Positions 28,670 to 38,921 of a DNA stretch of 64,000 nt are shown here, one piece after another. Below the pieces are notes generated by a model that did no database searches, was not told where the DNA came from, and was given only the letters and a program-made list of their open reading frames with translations. Both the position numbers and the translations under genes were made by a program. The stretch comes from Ezakiella sp. (GTDB taxonomy: Bacteria > Bacillota > Clostridia > Tissierellales > Peptoniphilaceae): positions 248,001 through 312,000 of the forward strand of contig JALFRW010000030.1 of the NCBI GenBank assembly GCA_022778715.1. Reading direction: 5' to 3'. Each line of letters begins with the position of its first letter. Position 1 is the stretch's first letter.

Positions 28670-29737
28670 TTAATTTTTAAGAAATGGCGGAATATCTAAC
28701 TCCCAAGGCAACCCTTTAGCTTTTTTGTCTTTGCCTTCATCCTTTTCTTCTTCTCCTTGAGTTTCGTCTTCAGATTTGTTTTCCTTGTCGCCAAATTCTG
28801 TCGCAATCACGGTGATCTTAATTGAATCGCCGAGTGATTCGTCAATTCCGGCACCCAGAATAATATTAGCATCCTGGTCGACAGCTTGTCTAATGAAATC
28901 TGCGGCTTCATTAAGTTCGAGCATTCCCAAATCTTCTCCCCCGGTAATATTGATAAGTACAGATTTTGCACCGTCAATTGAAGTTTCGAGGAGCGGACTT
29001 TCGATTGCAAGTTTAGCTGCTTCGCTTGCTCTATTGTCTCCTTGAGCAAATCCGATGCCCATATGGGCGATACCTTGGTCTGCCATTATAGTTTTAACGT
29101 CAGCGAAGTCAAGATTAATTAAATTTGGTACGGAGATTAAATCTGAAATGCCTTGAATACCTTGTTTCAAAACATCGTCTGCCATCATAAAAGCTTCTTT
29201 CATTGTAGTTTTCTTTTCTGAAATTTGCAGAAGTTTATCGTTTGGAATCGTAACAAGAGTATCCACTTTCATCTTAAGTTCGTTGATACCTGTTTCAGCG
29301 TTTTTCATTCTTTGTCTGCCTTCAAATGTGAAAGGTTTTGTAACTACGCCGACTGTCAAAATTCCCATATCTTTAGCAAGTTCTGCTACAACAGGTGCTG
29401 CACCGGTACCAGTACCGCCGCCCATACCGCTTGCAATAAATACCATGTCTGCGCCTTTCAAATGGTCGATAATTTCGTCCTTATTTTCTAGAGCAGCTTG
29501 AGCACCAATACTTGGGTTTGCTCCTGCACCTAGACCTTTCGTGATCTTTTCACCAATTTGAACTCTGGTATCAGCTTTACTGGACTGTAGAGCTTGCTTG
29601 TCAGTATTTAAAGCGATAAATTCTACGCCTTTTACTCCGCATTCAATCATTCTGTTAACAGCGTTGTTTCCGCCTCCGCCAACTCCAATCACTTTAATCT
29701 TGGCGAATTTATCAACATCCATATCAAAATCTATCAT
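28670..29737 (-). CDS. ftsZ: Cell division protein FtsZ
   Basis: 355 residues. The tubulin-like GTPase forms the division ring. The GTP-binding loop GGGTGTGAA is at 106-114, the T7 loop reads [11 protein letters not shown], and the C-terminal partner-binding peptide ends DIPPFLKN after a charged linker ([14 protein letters not shown]). AGGAGG precedes the start. It lies downstream of the Sbp/DUF881 genes; ftsA, its usual membrane-tether partner gene, is absent here. Confidence 0.98.
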   Translation of the reverse strand: MIDFDMDVDKFAKIKVIGVGGGGNNAVNRMIECGVKGVEFIALNTDKQALQSSKADTRVQIGEKITKGLGAGANPSIGAQAALENKDEIIDHLKGADMVFIASGMGGGTGTGAAPVVAELAKDMGILTVGVVTKPFTFEGRQRMKNAETGINELKMKVDTLVTIPNDKLLQISEKKTTMKEAFMMADDVLKQGIQGISDLISVPNLINLDFADVKTIMADQGIAHMGIGFAQGDNRASEAAKLAIESPLLETSIDGAKSVLINITGGEDLGMLELNEAADFIRQAVDQDANIILGAGIDESLGDSIKITVIATEFGDKENKSEDETQGEEEKDEGKDKKAKGLPWELDIPPFLKN

Positions 29738-29768
29738 CTTATTCCTCCATAAATTTATTTACATTATA

Positions 29769-30119
29769 TCACATATTCTTCTTTTTTTCTAATTTTTTTA
29801 TCAAAATTCTTCTAATTTCTGCAAAATTATTAAATATTCTGCTGCCAAACACCACAATTGTCGCATAATATATTGGCACACCAACTCTGTCGCCAAAAAA
29901 AGTAAGGAGAACTGCGATCATTGTGTTTCCAAAAAAGCCGGACAAAAATATTTTTATATCAAACTTATTTTGAAGCTCAGCATTCACTCCGCCCAAAATT
30001 GAGTCAAATGATGCTAAAATAACAACTGATACATATAAACTATATATTGTGTTGTAAGTATATGGTAAAAATAATCCAATTACAATACCCAAAAGTGTCC
30101 CCACTAATACTATTGTCAT
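29769..30119 (-). CDS. sbp: Small basic protein Sbp (DUF1290)
   Basis: 116 residues with about three membrane segments, a GGVNAELQNKFD loop and a lysine-rich tail (KKLEKKKNM). This matches the Sbp/DUF1290 family encoded beside ftsZ and DUF881 genes in Firmicutes. Its function is unknown but presumably linked to the division site. It overlaps the upstream DUF881 gene by four bases. Confidence 0.85.
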   Translation of the reverse strand: MTIVLVGTLLGIVIGLFLPYTYNTIYSLYVSVVILASFDSILGGVNAELQNKFDIKIFLSGFFGNTMIAVLLTFFGDRVGVPIYYATIVVFGSRIFNNFAEIRRILIKKLEKKKNM

Positions 30120-30799
30120 TTACCCCTCCTTATTCTTTTTGGAATTTGTACATTATCCCATTTATAAATTTTAACATTTATTTTATAGACTGACTCTAAA
30201 AGATGTAAGTAGGAATTTTTATCTGTCATTCCTGCATAAAGCTTTTCGCTATCGCCCAAAACCCTGATTATAAATGGCGTTGCCTTTGAAATATTATCAA
30301 TTCTAACTGTAGGTCCAAGACATTCAATCTCAGAATCTGCGCATACCCTCACATCGTTAATACTAATTGCATCTACTCCGATTGCTCTGAGCTCATTTAA
30401 TAAAATCAAAATGTCAATATCGTGAATTATTCCTAATTTTGAATATGCGAAAGCTTCATCGCTTGCATCGTTTAATTCTATAATAATTCCTTTGCCCTTC
30501 AGATTCTTTTCGGCTGATAAAATCTCCAAACGATATATCTCTTCATTTAAAAATTCTTTTAAATATTCCTCGTCCGTTAGTTTTTCTTTTTCTTCTATTT
30601 CTAAATTTAATTTTTCAATTATTTCATTATTGACTTTTATTTTATTTTTACTAACCTCTAGCTCGCGATTTAAATTATCTATTCTCTCAATACTAAGCGG
30701 AATATCGTTCTTTACGTCTTGCTTTAAAACTACTGTTACAAGCAGTCCTACTGTAATGAACAGCAAAAGCAAAAATACATTATTTATTCTTTTCTTCAT
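30116..30799 (-). CDS. DUF881 family membrane-anchored protein (second copy)
   Basis: 227 residues: an N-terminal membrane anchor (8-25), a coiled-coil stretch (about 35-80, KIKVNNEIIEKLNLEIEEKE), then the DUF881 domain with GIIIELNDAS, LILLNELRAIGVDAISINDVRV and GPTVRIDN. Proteins of this family occur in division clusters and probably face outward. It is the second of two tandem copies that overlap by 20 bp. The catalytic role, if any, is unknown. Confidence 0.85.
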   Translation of the reverse strand: MKKRINNVFLLLLFITVGLLVTVVLKQDVKNDIPLSIERIDNLNRELEVSKNKIKVNNEIIEKLNLEIEEKEKLTDEEYLKEFLNEEIYRLEILSAEKNLKGKGIIIELNDASDEAFAYSKLGIIHDIDILILLNELRAIGVDAISINDVRVCADSEIECLGPTVRIDNISKATPFIIRVLGDSEKLYAGMTDKNSYLHLLESVYKINVKIYKWDNVQIPKRIRRGK

Positions 30800-31508
30800 T
30801 TATAACACTTGTAGAATAATTCAACTCCGGTATTTTTTTCATCTTTTCTACCGTTAAATTATTTTCTTTTGTGATATTAAAAGTCACGTTTAATGACTTA
30901 AATTTATCCGCTATTCCGTTTTTTATTAAGAGAGCAGATTTCATGGTGTCAAAATCGCCAATTGCTTTTATCTTATACGGCATTGCAATTGAAGTGCCAT
31001 TTATTTGAATGTGATTGCCTGCCCTCTCAATCTCTGAATAAGAGCTAATTCGTTCACTATTAATAGAAATTGCCTCAGCATCCGCTGCGTTTAGTACACT
31101 GACGAGTTTTAAAAGATAGTCCGGATTATCAAACACAGGGTCAGAAGCCGTGTCTGTAAGTCCCATTGGCTTTGAAATCGTAATCTCAAGCCCTTCTCCC
31201 TTCACATCTGTTAAGGACGCATATATTTTTAATCTTTCTATCTCATCGTACAAATACTTTGTTTCATCGCTTTTATTTTTACTGTTATTATCTATTTCAT
31301 TTAATTTATTATTTAAATCTTCAATTTGTTTGGTTTGCTTTTCTATTTCTGAGTTTGCTTTAGCCAAAAGTTCTTGTAGCTCTCTCGTCCTTGCAACTCC
31401 CTTTTCAGTTTTAATCGTAGTGTTTTTATTAATAGTTCTAATTTGAATCCCGATTAAAACGCCTAAAAAAATCGCAACCACAATTAAAAATATCTTATTC
31501 TTCCGCAT
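30780..31508 (-). CDS. DUF881 family membrane-anchored protein (first copy)
   Basis: About 242 residues from the ATG with AAAGGATG upstream. It has the same layout as its neighbour: membrane anchor, coiled coil (about 40-80, ELLAKANSEIEKQTKQIEDL), then DUF881 with GEGLEITISKPMG, LLKLVSVLNAADAEAISINSERI and GNHIQINGTSI. The two copies are clearly paralogous but diverged. It overlaps the ftsQ end by 14 bp. Confidence 0.85.
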   Translation of the reverse strand: MRKNKIFLIVVAIFLGVLIGIQIRTINKNTTIKTEKGVARTRELQELLAKANSEIEKQTKQIEDLNNKLNEIDNNSKNKSDETKYLYDEIERLKIYASLTDVKGEGLEITISKPMGLTDTASDPVFDNPDYLLKLVSVLNAADAEAISINSERISSYSEIERAGNHIQINGTSIAMPYKIKAIGDFDTMKSALLIKNGIADKFKSLNVTFNITKENNLTVEKMKKIPELNYSTSVINEEKNK

Positions 31509-32259
31509 TTTGCTCATCCTTTAAAAAAGTAACCGGCGGGTCTGTATTCAGCTTAATTAAGGAAGTTTCTTTACCTTTAGCATTTAGCGATTCCAGCGTT
31601 CTTTCAATAAAGTTTAATTTGTTTTTAGCTCTTTCTGCCGTTCCAAAATCTACCCTAATATCGCCAACTCTTGTCAGTCCAAATTCTTTGTCGTCTTGAA
31701 TTCTAATTTCTAAGTAATAATCCAAAAGTTGGAGTTCATAAGCCGTGTCAATAATTGTTTTTAAATCATTGAGTTCTTCATTCTCCTCAAAAATATTTTG
31801 CCCGGGTTCATAATCCTTTAAATCAACGCCCTTCACAATTGGATATACGCTCGATATATTGCTCTTTGCTAAAATTCTTCCGTTTTCATCACAGATGTAA
31901 ACAAGTCCATTTGATAATACACTAAATATTTCTTTTCTTTCCTCCACAGAAATCCTAACCGTATTTCTGTTTTGCCTTGTTATATTGACGCTTTTAATGT
32001 ACGGAAGTTTAAGCACTTCTTCTTCCGCTAAATTTGTGTCGGCTCTTAAAATGTTTTCACCAAAGCGAATCTTTGAAGTGTTTATAAGTAAACTTGCACT
32101 TGTCTTTTCATTTCCCACAGTCTCGATATTAACGATGTTGAAAAAACTTGAATAAAATAAAAAGAATGTCATCAAAAGCGAAAAAAATATAGTCATAATT
32201 AACCCTGCATTGCGAGCTTTTTGTAATCTTCTCTTTTCCTTTCTAGACATTCTTTTCAT
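31495..32259 (-). CDS. ftsQ: Cell division protein FtsQ/DivIB
   Basis: 254 residues: a short basic cytoplasmic tail (RKEKRRLQKAR), one membrane segment (about 20-40), then a POTRA domain (VNIETVGNEKTS...LRADTNLAEEEVLKLPYIKSVNITRQ) and the beta domain. It belongs to the FtsQ-FtsL-FtsB divisome complex that activates septal wall synthesis. It sits between murG and the DUF881 genes. Confidence 0.9.
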   Translation of the reverse strand: MKRMSRKEKRRLQKARNAGLIMTIFFSLLMTFFLFYSSFFNIVNIETVGNEKTSASLLINTSKIRFGENILRADTNLAEEEVLKLPYIKSVNITRQNRNTVRISVEERKEIFSVLSNGLVYICDENGRILAKSNISSVYPIVKGVDLKDYEPGQNIFEENEELNDLKTIIDTAYELQLLDYYLEIRIQDDKEFGLTRVGDIRVDFGTAERAKNKLNFIERTLESLNAKGKETSLIKLNTDPPVTFLKDEQNAEE

Positions 32260-32260
32260 G

Positions 32261-33325
32261 TTATACCAATTCCTTATAAATATATTTTGCGATAATATCC
32301 GCTGAATCCTTTACATATAATTTGTTTGCATTTTCGCCCATCTGTTTTAGTTTATTCGGATCATCCAACATTTCTTTTACAAGATCAAGAAGCCTCTGCC
32401 CTGTTAGGTCGGTTTCTTTTATGATCTTGCCGGCGGATTCATCTTCATATTTTTTTGCATTTAAATACTGATGATTGTTTACTACATACATTTTAGGGAT
32501 TAAAATAGATGGTTTTCTCATTGCACTAACTTCATTTAAAGTTTGCGCACCACAACCGCAAATCACAAGGTCTGCTTTAGCCATCAAATCGTAAAAATCG
32601 TGATAATATGAGTAAACTGTTGCATATTTTGGCAAATCCGGGGTCGCGGCTTCAAATTCTTTTTCCCAATCTCTTCCTGAAATATGAATCCAATCAAAAG
32701 GCATGCTCTTGTTTTTATTAAAAATATCAGCAATAGCATCGTTTAAAGTCTTTTGACCGCCGCTTCCTCCAAAAGAAAGCACTATATGTCTTTCTTTTAG
32801 AGGGCTTTTAATTGCGCTAAAACCCTTTCTGATTGGAGTACCTGCAACAATTTTATTTTCTGTTTTTTTAAACTCTTTCTTCACACTTTCATATGGCAAG
32901 AATGTAATCTTGCTGAATTTGTCCAAAAACTTTGTAGTTCTGCCCGGATATGCGTTCGATTCGTGTATAAAAAGTGGCACATTTTTTTTGTGTGCAGCAT
33001 ATCCAATCGGCCCTGATACATATCCGCCAGTGCAAATCACTGCGTCCGGTTTATATTTGTCAATATGCGTTTTCGCTATTTTTACACCCTTGAAAAAAGC
33101 TTTGATACCGGCAAAAGTTTTTTTTGGCGATCGAAATGCAAGAGGTTTTGAAACGATCGGCAAAAAAGTTATTCCTTCTCTTTTTGCAATCTCTTCTTCT
33201 AACTTTCCCGAGATTCCAACGTAGTAAAACTCTGAATCCGCGTCTAACTTTTTAATTGCTTCTATTATTGAAATTGCGGGATAAATGTGACCTGCTGTCC
33301 CACCTCCGCTTACAAAATAAATCAT
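32261..33325 (-). CDS. murG: UDP-GlcNAc--lipid I N-acetylglucosaminyltransferase MurG
   Basis: 354 residues, GT28 family. It converts lipid I to lipid II at the inner membrane face. Visible are SGGGTAGHIYPA near the N-terminus, HESNAYPGRTTK, SFGGSGGQKTLN and VICGCGAQTLNEV, which covers the UDP-GlcNAc site. Start and stop lie within a base or two of ftsW and ftsQ. Confidence 0.96.
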   Translation of the reverse strand: MIYFVSGGGTAGHIYPAISIIEAIKKLDADSEFYYVGISGKLEEEIAKREGITFLPIVSKPLAFRSPKKTFAGIKAFFKGVKIAKTHIDKYKPDAVICTGGYVSGPIGYAAHKKNVPLFIHESNAYPGRTTKFLDKFSKITFLPYESVKKEFKKTENKIVAGTPIRKGFSAIKSPLKERHIVLSFGGSGGQKTLNDAIADIFNKNKSMPFDWIHISGRDWEKEFEAATPDLPKYATVYSYYHDFYDLMAKADLVICGCGAQTLNEVSAMRKPSILIPKMYVVNNHQYLNAKKYEDESAGKIIKETDLTGQRLLDLVKEMLDDPNKLKQMGENANKLYVKDSADIIAKYIYKELV

Positions 33326-34441
33326 CTAAATACTCTTAACCTTTCTGGGGCTCGATTTAAGCACATTAAATGCAAGACCCACCATAATAAAAAAAGACAA
33401 TGTTGACGTACCGCCATAACTGATAAAAGGCAAAGTGATACCAGTTGATGGAATTGCATTTACCACAACGGCCATGTGAATCATACTTTGAAGTCCAATA
33501 TATGCGGCAATACCAATTAAAAACGTAGACGAAAAAGTATCCAGCATACTTGTAGCGTGCTTAATTAATCTAAACGCTATAAATACATATAATAGCAAAA
33601 TCATTGCTGCTCGTACAAACCCAAGCTCTTCACACAAAATTGCAAACGCATAATCTGAATATGCGGCGTAAAGATAGAAATATTTTTGAATGGAGTTTCC
33701 AATTCCAACGCCCCAAAGTCCTCCGTTTGCAACTGCGTAGATGCCTTGTAAAATTTGCCAGCCTCCATTTAGTTTAATTGAATATGGATCTTTAAATGCA
33801 GCAAGCCTATTTGACCTAAATCCTTTACTTGCAATTGAATATATTACAAGTGGTGCTACCACAGCATAAATCACAATTTCCCCAAGCTTCATCGTAGTTG
33901 AAAAATACATTACAAATAGCACTGCAGCGATTACAATTGCTGTTGATAAGTCTTTCTGTGCGTACACAAGTCCGGCATTTAACATGATAAATCCGAGTGA
34001 AATTATGTGTTTATAAATTGGATATTTGAAATTAGCTTCTGTATCCAAAATTTTCGGAAAATATAGTGCCGCCGAGATTTTTAAAAAATCACTTGGCTGC
34101 ATACTAAATCCTCCTAGCCTTATCCATCTGTAAGTGTTTTTAAATTGCCCGAGTGCAAATGGCACACAGCACAAAAGAAAAGACAACACCCACAAAACTC
34201 CGCTATACTTTTGAAACACACTCATCGGAATAATCCTGCACACAATAATTGCAAAAATTCCTAGAGCCACGAAAGTGAGATGTCTTTTAAAAAAATAAAG
34301 CCCATCTCCCATTTCCCTGATGCCTACAGGATAACTTGAAGAATAAACCATCAAAATGCCTACAAACACCAAAATAGATATTGCAATTAGTAAAACATAA
34401 TCAAATTTTGGTCTTAATTGAACTAAATTATTTTTCTCCAT
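33326..34441 (-). CDS. ftsW: FtsW-type SEDS peptidoglycan glycosyltransferase
   Basis: 371 residues with about ten membrane segments. The family pattern is present: SSYPVGIREMGDGLYFFKRH, YRWIRLGGFSMQPSD, the catalytic-loop region KDLSTAIVI, and PFISYGGTS near the end. It polymerises lipid II together with the class B PBP encoded upstream. It overlaps the murD stop by 14 bp. Confidence 0.94.
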   Translation of the reverse strand: MEKNNLVQLRPKFDYVLLIAISILVFVGILMVYSSSYPVGIREMGDGLYFFKRHLTFVALGIFAIIVCRIIPMSVFQKYSGVLWVLSFLLCCVPFALGQFKNTYRWIRLGGFSMQPSDFLKISAALYFPKILDTEANFKYPIYKHIISLGFIMLNAGLVYAQKDLSTAIVIAAVLFVMYFSTTMKLGEIVIYAVVAPLVIYSIASKGFRSNRLAAFKDPYSIKLNGGWQILQGIYAVANGGLWGVGIGNSIQKYFYLYAAYSDYAFAILCEELGFVRAAMILLLYVFIAFRLIKHATSMLDTFSSTFLIGIAAYIGLQSMIHMAVVVNAIPSTGITLPFISYGGTSTLSFFIMVGLAFNVLKSSPRKVKSI

Positions 34442-35741
34442 CTTTTAAATCCTGTAATAGTTGCTTAAAATAATCTCCACGCTCTTCATAGCCTTTAAAT
34501 TCGTCAAAACTTGATGCACCCGGACTTAACAAAATCGTATCGCCATTTACAGAAATCTCAACCGCCTTGTTAAAAGCGTCTTTCATATTTGTTGCCGTAA
34601 TATAGTTTGTAACATTGAGTGTATCAGAGGTATTTTTCAATTTTTCTTTAATATCTCCAAAAAAGATCATCTTTTTTATCTTTCTACCGGCTAAAGTGAT
34701 TGGGTCTGTGAAATCCGTTTGCTTATCAAATCCGCCTAAAAGTAAAATCGTTTCATCCGGCATATTAATAAGTGCAGAAACTGTTGCTGACGGGTTTGTA
34801 GCTTTAGAGTCATCGATAAATTTCACTCCTCTATAAAATCCGACAGTTTCCACTCTGTGAAAATCCAGCTTAAAATTTTCCAAAAAATCGTCAATTGTTT
34901 CAGCATCAATTCCGTAAAAACTTGCTGCCAAAATTGCCGCCATCATATTGCCGATGTTGTGCATTTCTTTATACTTAAGTTTTTCCATTGGAATTGTAAC
35001 ACAAAAATCGTCTCTATTAATTACAATTTTACCATTATCTATATATGCGTTCATTCCATCTTTTTTGATAACCGAATATTTGTACACTTTTGATTTAGTG
35101 TGAATTTCATTTTCATTAATTGTATCCGCACAAATAATAAGTGCATCATCAGAAGTTTGGTTTTCAAAAATTTTATACTTTGCTTTTTTATAATTTTCAA
35201 AACTGCCATGCCAATCCAAGTGGTCTTCTTCGACATTTAAAAGCACTGCCACGTTTGGCCTGAATTCATGTGTGTCTTCAAGTTGAAAACTGGATAGTTC
35301 AAGCACATAAATATCGTCTTGTGAACGATTTCCGTTAAAGATCGTCATTCCTATATTACCGGCAGTTATAGGTTCTTCGTTTTTTAGAAGTTCTGAAATC
35401 ATTTCCGTAGTAGTTGTCTTTCCATTTGTACCAGTTATAGCTATTACTTTTTTTGGCATTAATTCTGTATAGAAAAATTCTATATCGGAAATAATTTTAA
35501 CTCCTCTTTCTTTAAAATATTTAATATGTTCTTCGTAAGGCGGAATTCCTGGGCTTTTAATCACCAAGTCTATAGATGGGTCGTCAATGATTTCATCATC
35601 TCTATAAGTTTTAACACCCATAATTTCGTATCTGTAGAGTACTTCTTCTTTTCTATCGTAGACGCTATAAGGTCTATTTTGTTTGGTCAAATAATCAGTT
35701 ATGCTTTGACCGGTTTTCTTAAGTCCCATTACTAAAATCAT
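34428..35741 (-). CDS. murD: UDP-N-acetylmuramoylalanine--D-glutamate ligase
   Basis: 437 residues. It adds D-Glu to UDP-MurNAc-L-Ala. The ATP motif GTNGKTTT is at 104-111; VLELSSFQLE, NVEEDHLDWHGS and DDSKATNP also match MurD rather than MurC/E/F. The short N-terminal Rossmann portion and C-terminal LLSPGASSFDEFKGYEERG are typical. The other Mur ligases (murC, murE, murF) are not in this cluster. Confidence 0.96.
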   Translation of the reverse strand: MILVMGLKKTGQSITDYLTKQNRPYSVYDRKEEVLYRYEIMGVKTYRDDEIIDDPSIDLVIKSPGIPPYEEHIKYFKERGVKIISDIEFFYTELMPKKVIAITGTNGKTTTTEMISELLKNEEPITAGNIGMTIFNGNRSQDDIYVLELSSFQLEDTHEFRPNVAVLLNVEEDHLDWHGSFENYKKAKYKIFENQTSDDALIICADTINENEIHTKSKVYKYSVIKKDGMNAYIDNGKIVINRDDFCVTIPMEKLKYKEMHNIGNMMAAILAASFYGIDAETIDDFLENFKLDFHRVETVGFYRGVKFIDDSKATNPSATVSALINMPDETILLLGGFDKQTDFTDPITLAGRKIKKMIFFGDIKEKLKNTSDTLNVTNYITATNMKDAFNKAVEISVNGDTILLSPGASSFDEFKGYEERGDYFKQLLQDLKDGEK

Positions 35742-36709
35742 AATATGCCATACCTCGACAAACCAATGTAAACTAACGCGATTATAAATGTGACAAACAC
35801 AAATGCCGTCACAATTTTATTTTCCTGATATCCTTTCATTTCAAAATGATGATGAATTGGAGCCATTCTGAAAAATCTTTTGCCCGTTCTCTTAAAATGA
35901 AGTACTTGAATTATTACTGAAAGTGTTTCCACCACATAAACGAGTCCTATCAAGATTAAATGTAGTGGTTGCTTTAATAGCAAAAACACTGTTGCTAAAT
36001 ATCCCCCAATAAATAACGAACCGGTATCACCCATAAAAACTTTTGCAGGATAGATATTATATACCAAAAATCCTAAAAGTGCGCCGGACAAAATATGTGA
36101 AAAATATTGAACCTCGCTCGCATCATACATTCTTGATACAACACCAACTGCAACAAGAACAACAGCACTAACTCCGCCACACAGTCCGTCCAGGCCATCG
36201 GTTAAATTAACAGCGTTTGTAGAGCTAGTTATCATTAAAATCATAACTAAATAATAGAAAATTCCAATATCTAAAGTTTTTTTGGTAAATGGAAGTTCGA
36301 TCACTGTATCGAATTTTAAAACAAATCTTGCATAAATTGTGATAAGCGCTGCAAACAAAATTTGCAAAAATATTTTTTGTTTTGCTGTTAGACCCAGATT
36401 GGTCTTTTTTGTGATTTTTTCATAGTCATCTAAAAAACCGATTAGCCCGTATAAAATTGGGGCCACCATTAAAAACAATGCCGTCTTTAAGTCCCCTTTT
36501 TTTAAAATCATGTAGACAATGGCACAAATTACATAAGTAGCTATTATAAAAATTCCACCCATTGTTGGAGTGCCTGACTTCACATAGTGACTTTTTGGAC
36601 CTTCTTGTCTTATTTCTTGTCCCATTTTTAGTTTTCTCAAATAATTAACTGTCGGCTTACCCAAAATGATAGATAATATAAAAGCCCCTAACATATACAA
36701 ATAATCCAT
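35738..36709 (-). CDS. mraY: Phospho-N-acetylmuramoyl-pentapeptide transferase
   Basis: 323 residues from the ATG with AGAGGATTAG upstream, about ten membrane segments. It makes lipid I from UDP-MurNAc-pentapeptide and undecaprenyl phosphate. Signatures are GTPTMGG, LIGFLDDYEK, TDGLDGLCGG, the catalytic FMGDTGSLFIGG, and PIHHHFEMKG. It starts one base before the preceding pbp stop ends and overlaps murD by four bases. Confidence 0.97.
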   Translation of the reverse strand: MDYLYMLGAFILSIILGKPTVNYLRKLKMGQEIRQEGPKSHYVKSGTPTMGGIFIIATYVICAIVYMILKKGDLKTALFLMVAPILYGLIGFLDDYEKITKKTNLGLTAKQKIFLQILFAALITIYARFVLKFDTVIELPFTKKTLDIGIFYYLVMILMITSSTNAVNLTDGLDGLCGGVSAVVLVAVGVVSRMYDASEVQYFSHILSGALLGFLVYNIYPAKVFMGDTGSLFIGGYLATVFLLLKQPLHLILIGLVYVVETLSVIIQVLHFKRTGKRFFRMAPIHHHFEMKGYQENKIVTAFVFVTFIIALVYIGLSRYGIL

Positions 36710-36710
36710 A

Positions 36711-38921
36711 CTAATCCTCTGCAAAATTTAAATCTATTGCCATGCCTTCCTTAATTTCACTTCCGGCTTCAACGGATTGTAAAATGCATACACCTTCGCC
36801 TGAAATGTGAACTGTTAGATTTCGCTTCATTGCCAAATCTTTTGCTTCCTCAATCGTTAGTCCCATGAAATTTGGCACTTCTTCTTCCGGTTTTAAATTG
36901 CGAACATTTAGTTTCACAATTCTGTTGTCCACAATCACTGTCCCTACGTCCGGCTCTATTTTTTCTATGATTGAATTTTCCATAACATCTGTCTCTTCAA
37001 TATGGAATCTAATTCCTACTTCTCCTAGCTTTTCAGCACCCTCTTTTAAAGTTAGCCCGATAACATCTGGCACTATCTTTTGTGCCGTTTCCTTATCTTG
37101 AACCTGAGTTTCAGGATTTATTCCCATGAGCGGAAGAATTTGCGACATGATTTTTGAAAAAACAGGACCCGCGATTGTACCACCATATGGAATACCGTTT
37201 CCCGGTTCCTCGACAGATACGAGTGTGAGCACTTTTGGGTCTTCAATCGGTGCAACTCCAACAAATGAAGCAACATATTTGTTTTCAAGATATTTACCGT
37301 TTTCAGGAATCATAGCAGTACCTGATTTGCCTCCAATTCTGTAACCTTCCACACGAGCCAGCTTGTTTCCTTGATTTACAGCCACTTCCATAATTTCTCT
37401 CATTTTGTCGGAAGTGAGTTTGCTAATCACTTTTCTTCTGATTTCTACCGGAAAACTCTTTATAATTTCTTCCCCATTTTTGATCTGTTTAACAATTCTG
37501 GGTCTTAATAAATATCCGCCGTTAACAGCAGCCGCTGTTGCCATAACTGTTTGCAAATTTGTAACTGCAACCCCCTGTCCATAACTTGCGGTTGCAAGTG
37601 TAACAGGAGTCATATCATTAATAGTTTGTGGCACGATCCCGCTTTGCTCACCGTTTAAATAAATTCCGCTTTTTTCGCCAAAGCCGAATGCTTGAATATA
37701 TTTTAAAAACTTTTCTTTTCCAAGAAGTCTTGCAATTTGTATAAATGCAACATTGCAGCTTTCAGCATATGCACTTGTGATATTAAGCCTACCATGCGGA
37801 TTTTGCCATCGAACGCATCGAAGTACAACACCGGGAATATCTGTGACCATACCATTACAAAATAGTTCTGTGGAATCATCAGCTGCACCTTCTTCAATTG
37901 CAGCAGCGAGCGTAACCGTCTTAAAAGTGGAACCCGGTTCATAGAGAACATTAACGTTTAGGTTGTTCCAATTTTTTTGCCACTCAGCCACCATTTCTTC
38001 GTCTGTTTTGTCTTTCCATTCCTCTCTTTGTGCCTCGTCTTTTGGTTCACGAGGATTGTTGTTATCATAAATATTTGTGTCACTCATAGCTAAAATGTCC
38101 CCATTAGTTGGATTCATAACTATGACTGATACGCTCTTTGCGTTGTTTTCTTCCAGTGCTTTTTTTGCTTCTTTATCGGCGATTCTTTGGATTTTGTCTG
38201 AAACTGTAAGCACTACATCGCCGTATCCACTGCCACCAAAAGTTTTTTCTTGCGAAAAAGGCAAAACCTTGTTGTATGAGTCTGTCATTTTGATTACCGT
38301 TTCAGGTTTGCCAATCAAACTTTCGTTCATACTAAATTCCACTCCTGAAAGTCCAATTTGGTCAATATTGGTGAATCCTAAAATATGGCTGTACAAAGTT
38401 CCATCCGGATAAAATCGTCTTTGTACTTCTTCTACTTCAAGACCCTTCCAGTCAAACTCGCCAACTTCTTCAAGCTTATCGATTGTTTCTTTATCTGCCC
38501 ACTGCACAATTTTTCTGCGTTTATCCTTACTTAAAATATCCAGAATTTCATCGCTATCCACATTAAAAATTTCTGAAACCTTTTGAATAAATTGTTCTTT
38601 ATTTTCATTTCCGCCGACTACATTACTACTAGCATTTGAACCGTTGTATTCCTTTGGATTTAACCAAACATTGTATGCCGGAATATTTACTGCGAGTTTT
38701 ACCCCGTCTCTATCGAAAATCTCGCCTCTCGAATTTTTCACCTTGTAGCTCTTAGTCCATTGTGCGAGTGCTTCTTTTTTTAAATCTTCACCTCTTAACA
38801 CCGACACGCTGAACAAAGTGTATAGCACATATAAAGAAAAGCACCCAAAAAACAACCCTAATACGAGAACTCTTGTTCTATTTAGTTTGTTTTTCGTTTT
38901 TATATTTTGCTTTTTTATCAT
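36711..38921 (-). CDS. Class B penicillin-binding protein with PASTA domains (PBP2x/SpoVD type)
   Basis: 736 residues: membrane anchor (about 18-40), dimerisation domain, transpeptidase with S331-TFK, S388-C-N and K532-S-G-T, and two C-terminal PASTA repeats (about 608-735, starting VPDVIGLTLKEGAEKLGEVG and VPNFMGLTIEEA). It cross-links septal peptidoglycan with FtsW. It is placed directly after ftsL as in the Firmicute cell-wall cluster. Both pbpB and spoVD have this layout; PASTA repeats and position do not settle which. Confidence 0.93.
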   Translation of the reverse strand: MIKKQNIKTKNKLNRTRVLVLGLFFGCFSLYVLYTLFSVSVLRGEDLKKEALAQWTKSYKVKNSRGEIFDRDGVKLAVNIPAYNVWLNPKEYNGSNASSNVVGGNENKEQFIQKVSEIFNVDSDEILDILSKDKRRKIVQWADKETIDKLEEVGEFDWKGLEVEEVQRRFYPDGTLYSHILGFTNIDQIGLSGVEFSMNESLIGKPETVIKMTDSYNKVLPFSQEKTFGGSGYGDVVLTVSDKIQRIADKEAKKALEENNAKSVSVIVMNPTNGDILAMSDTNIYDNNNPREPKDEAQREEWKDKTDEEMVAEWQKNWNNLNVNVLYEPGSTFKTVTLAAAIEEGAADDSTELFCNGMVTDIPGVVLRCVRWQNPHGRLNITSAYAESCNVAFIQIARLLGKEKFLKYIQAFGFGEKSGIYLNGEQSGIVPQTINDMTPVTLATASYGQGVAVTNLQTVMATAAAVNGGYLLRPRIVKQIKNGEEIIKSFPVEIRRKVISKLTSDKMREIMEVAVNQGNKLARVEGYRIGGKSGTAMIPENGKYLENKYVASFVGVAPIEDPKVLTLVSVEEPGNGIPYGGTIAGPVFSKIMSQILPLMGINPETQVQDKETAQKIVPDVIGLTLKEGAEKLGEVGIRFHIEETDVMENSIIEKIEPDVGTVIVDNRIVKLNVRNLKPEEEVPNFMGLTIEEAKDLAMKRNLTVHISGEGVCILQSVEAGSEIKEGMAIDLNFAED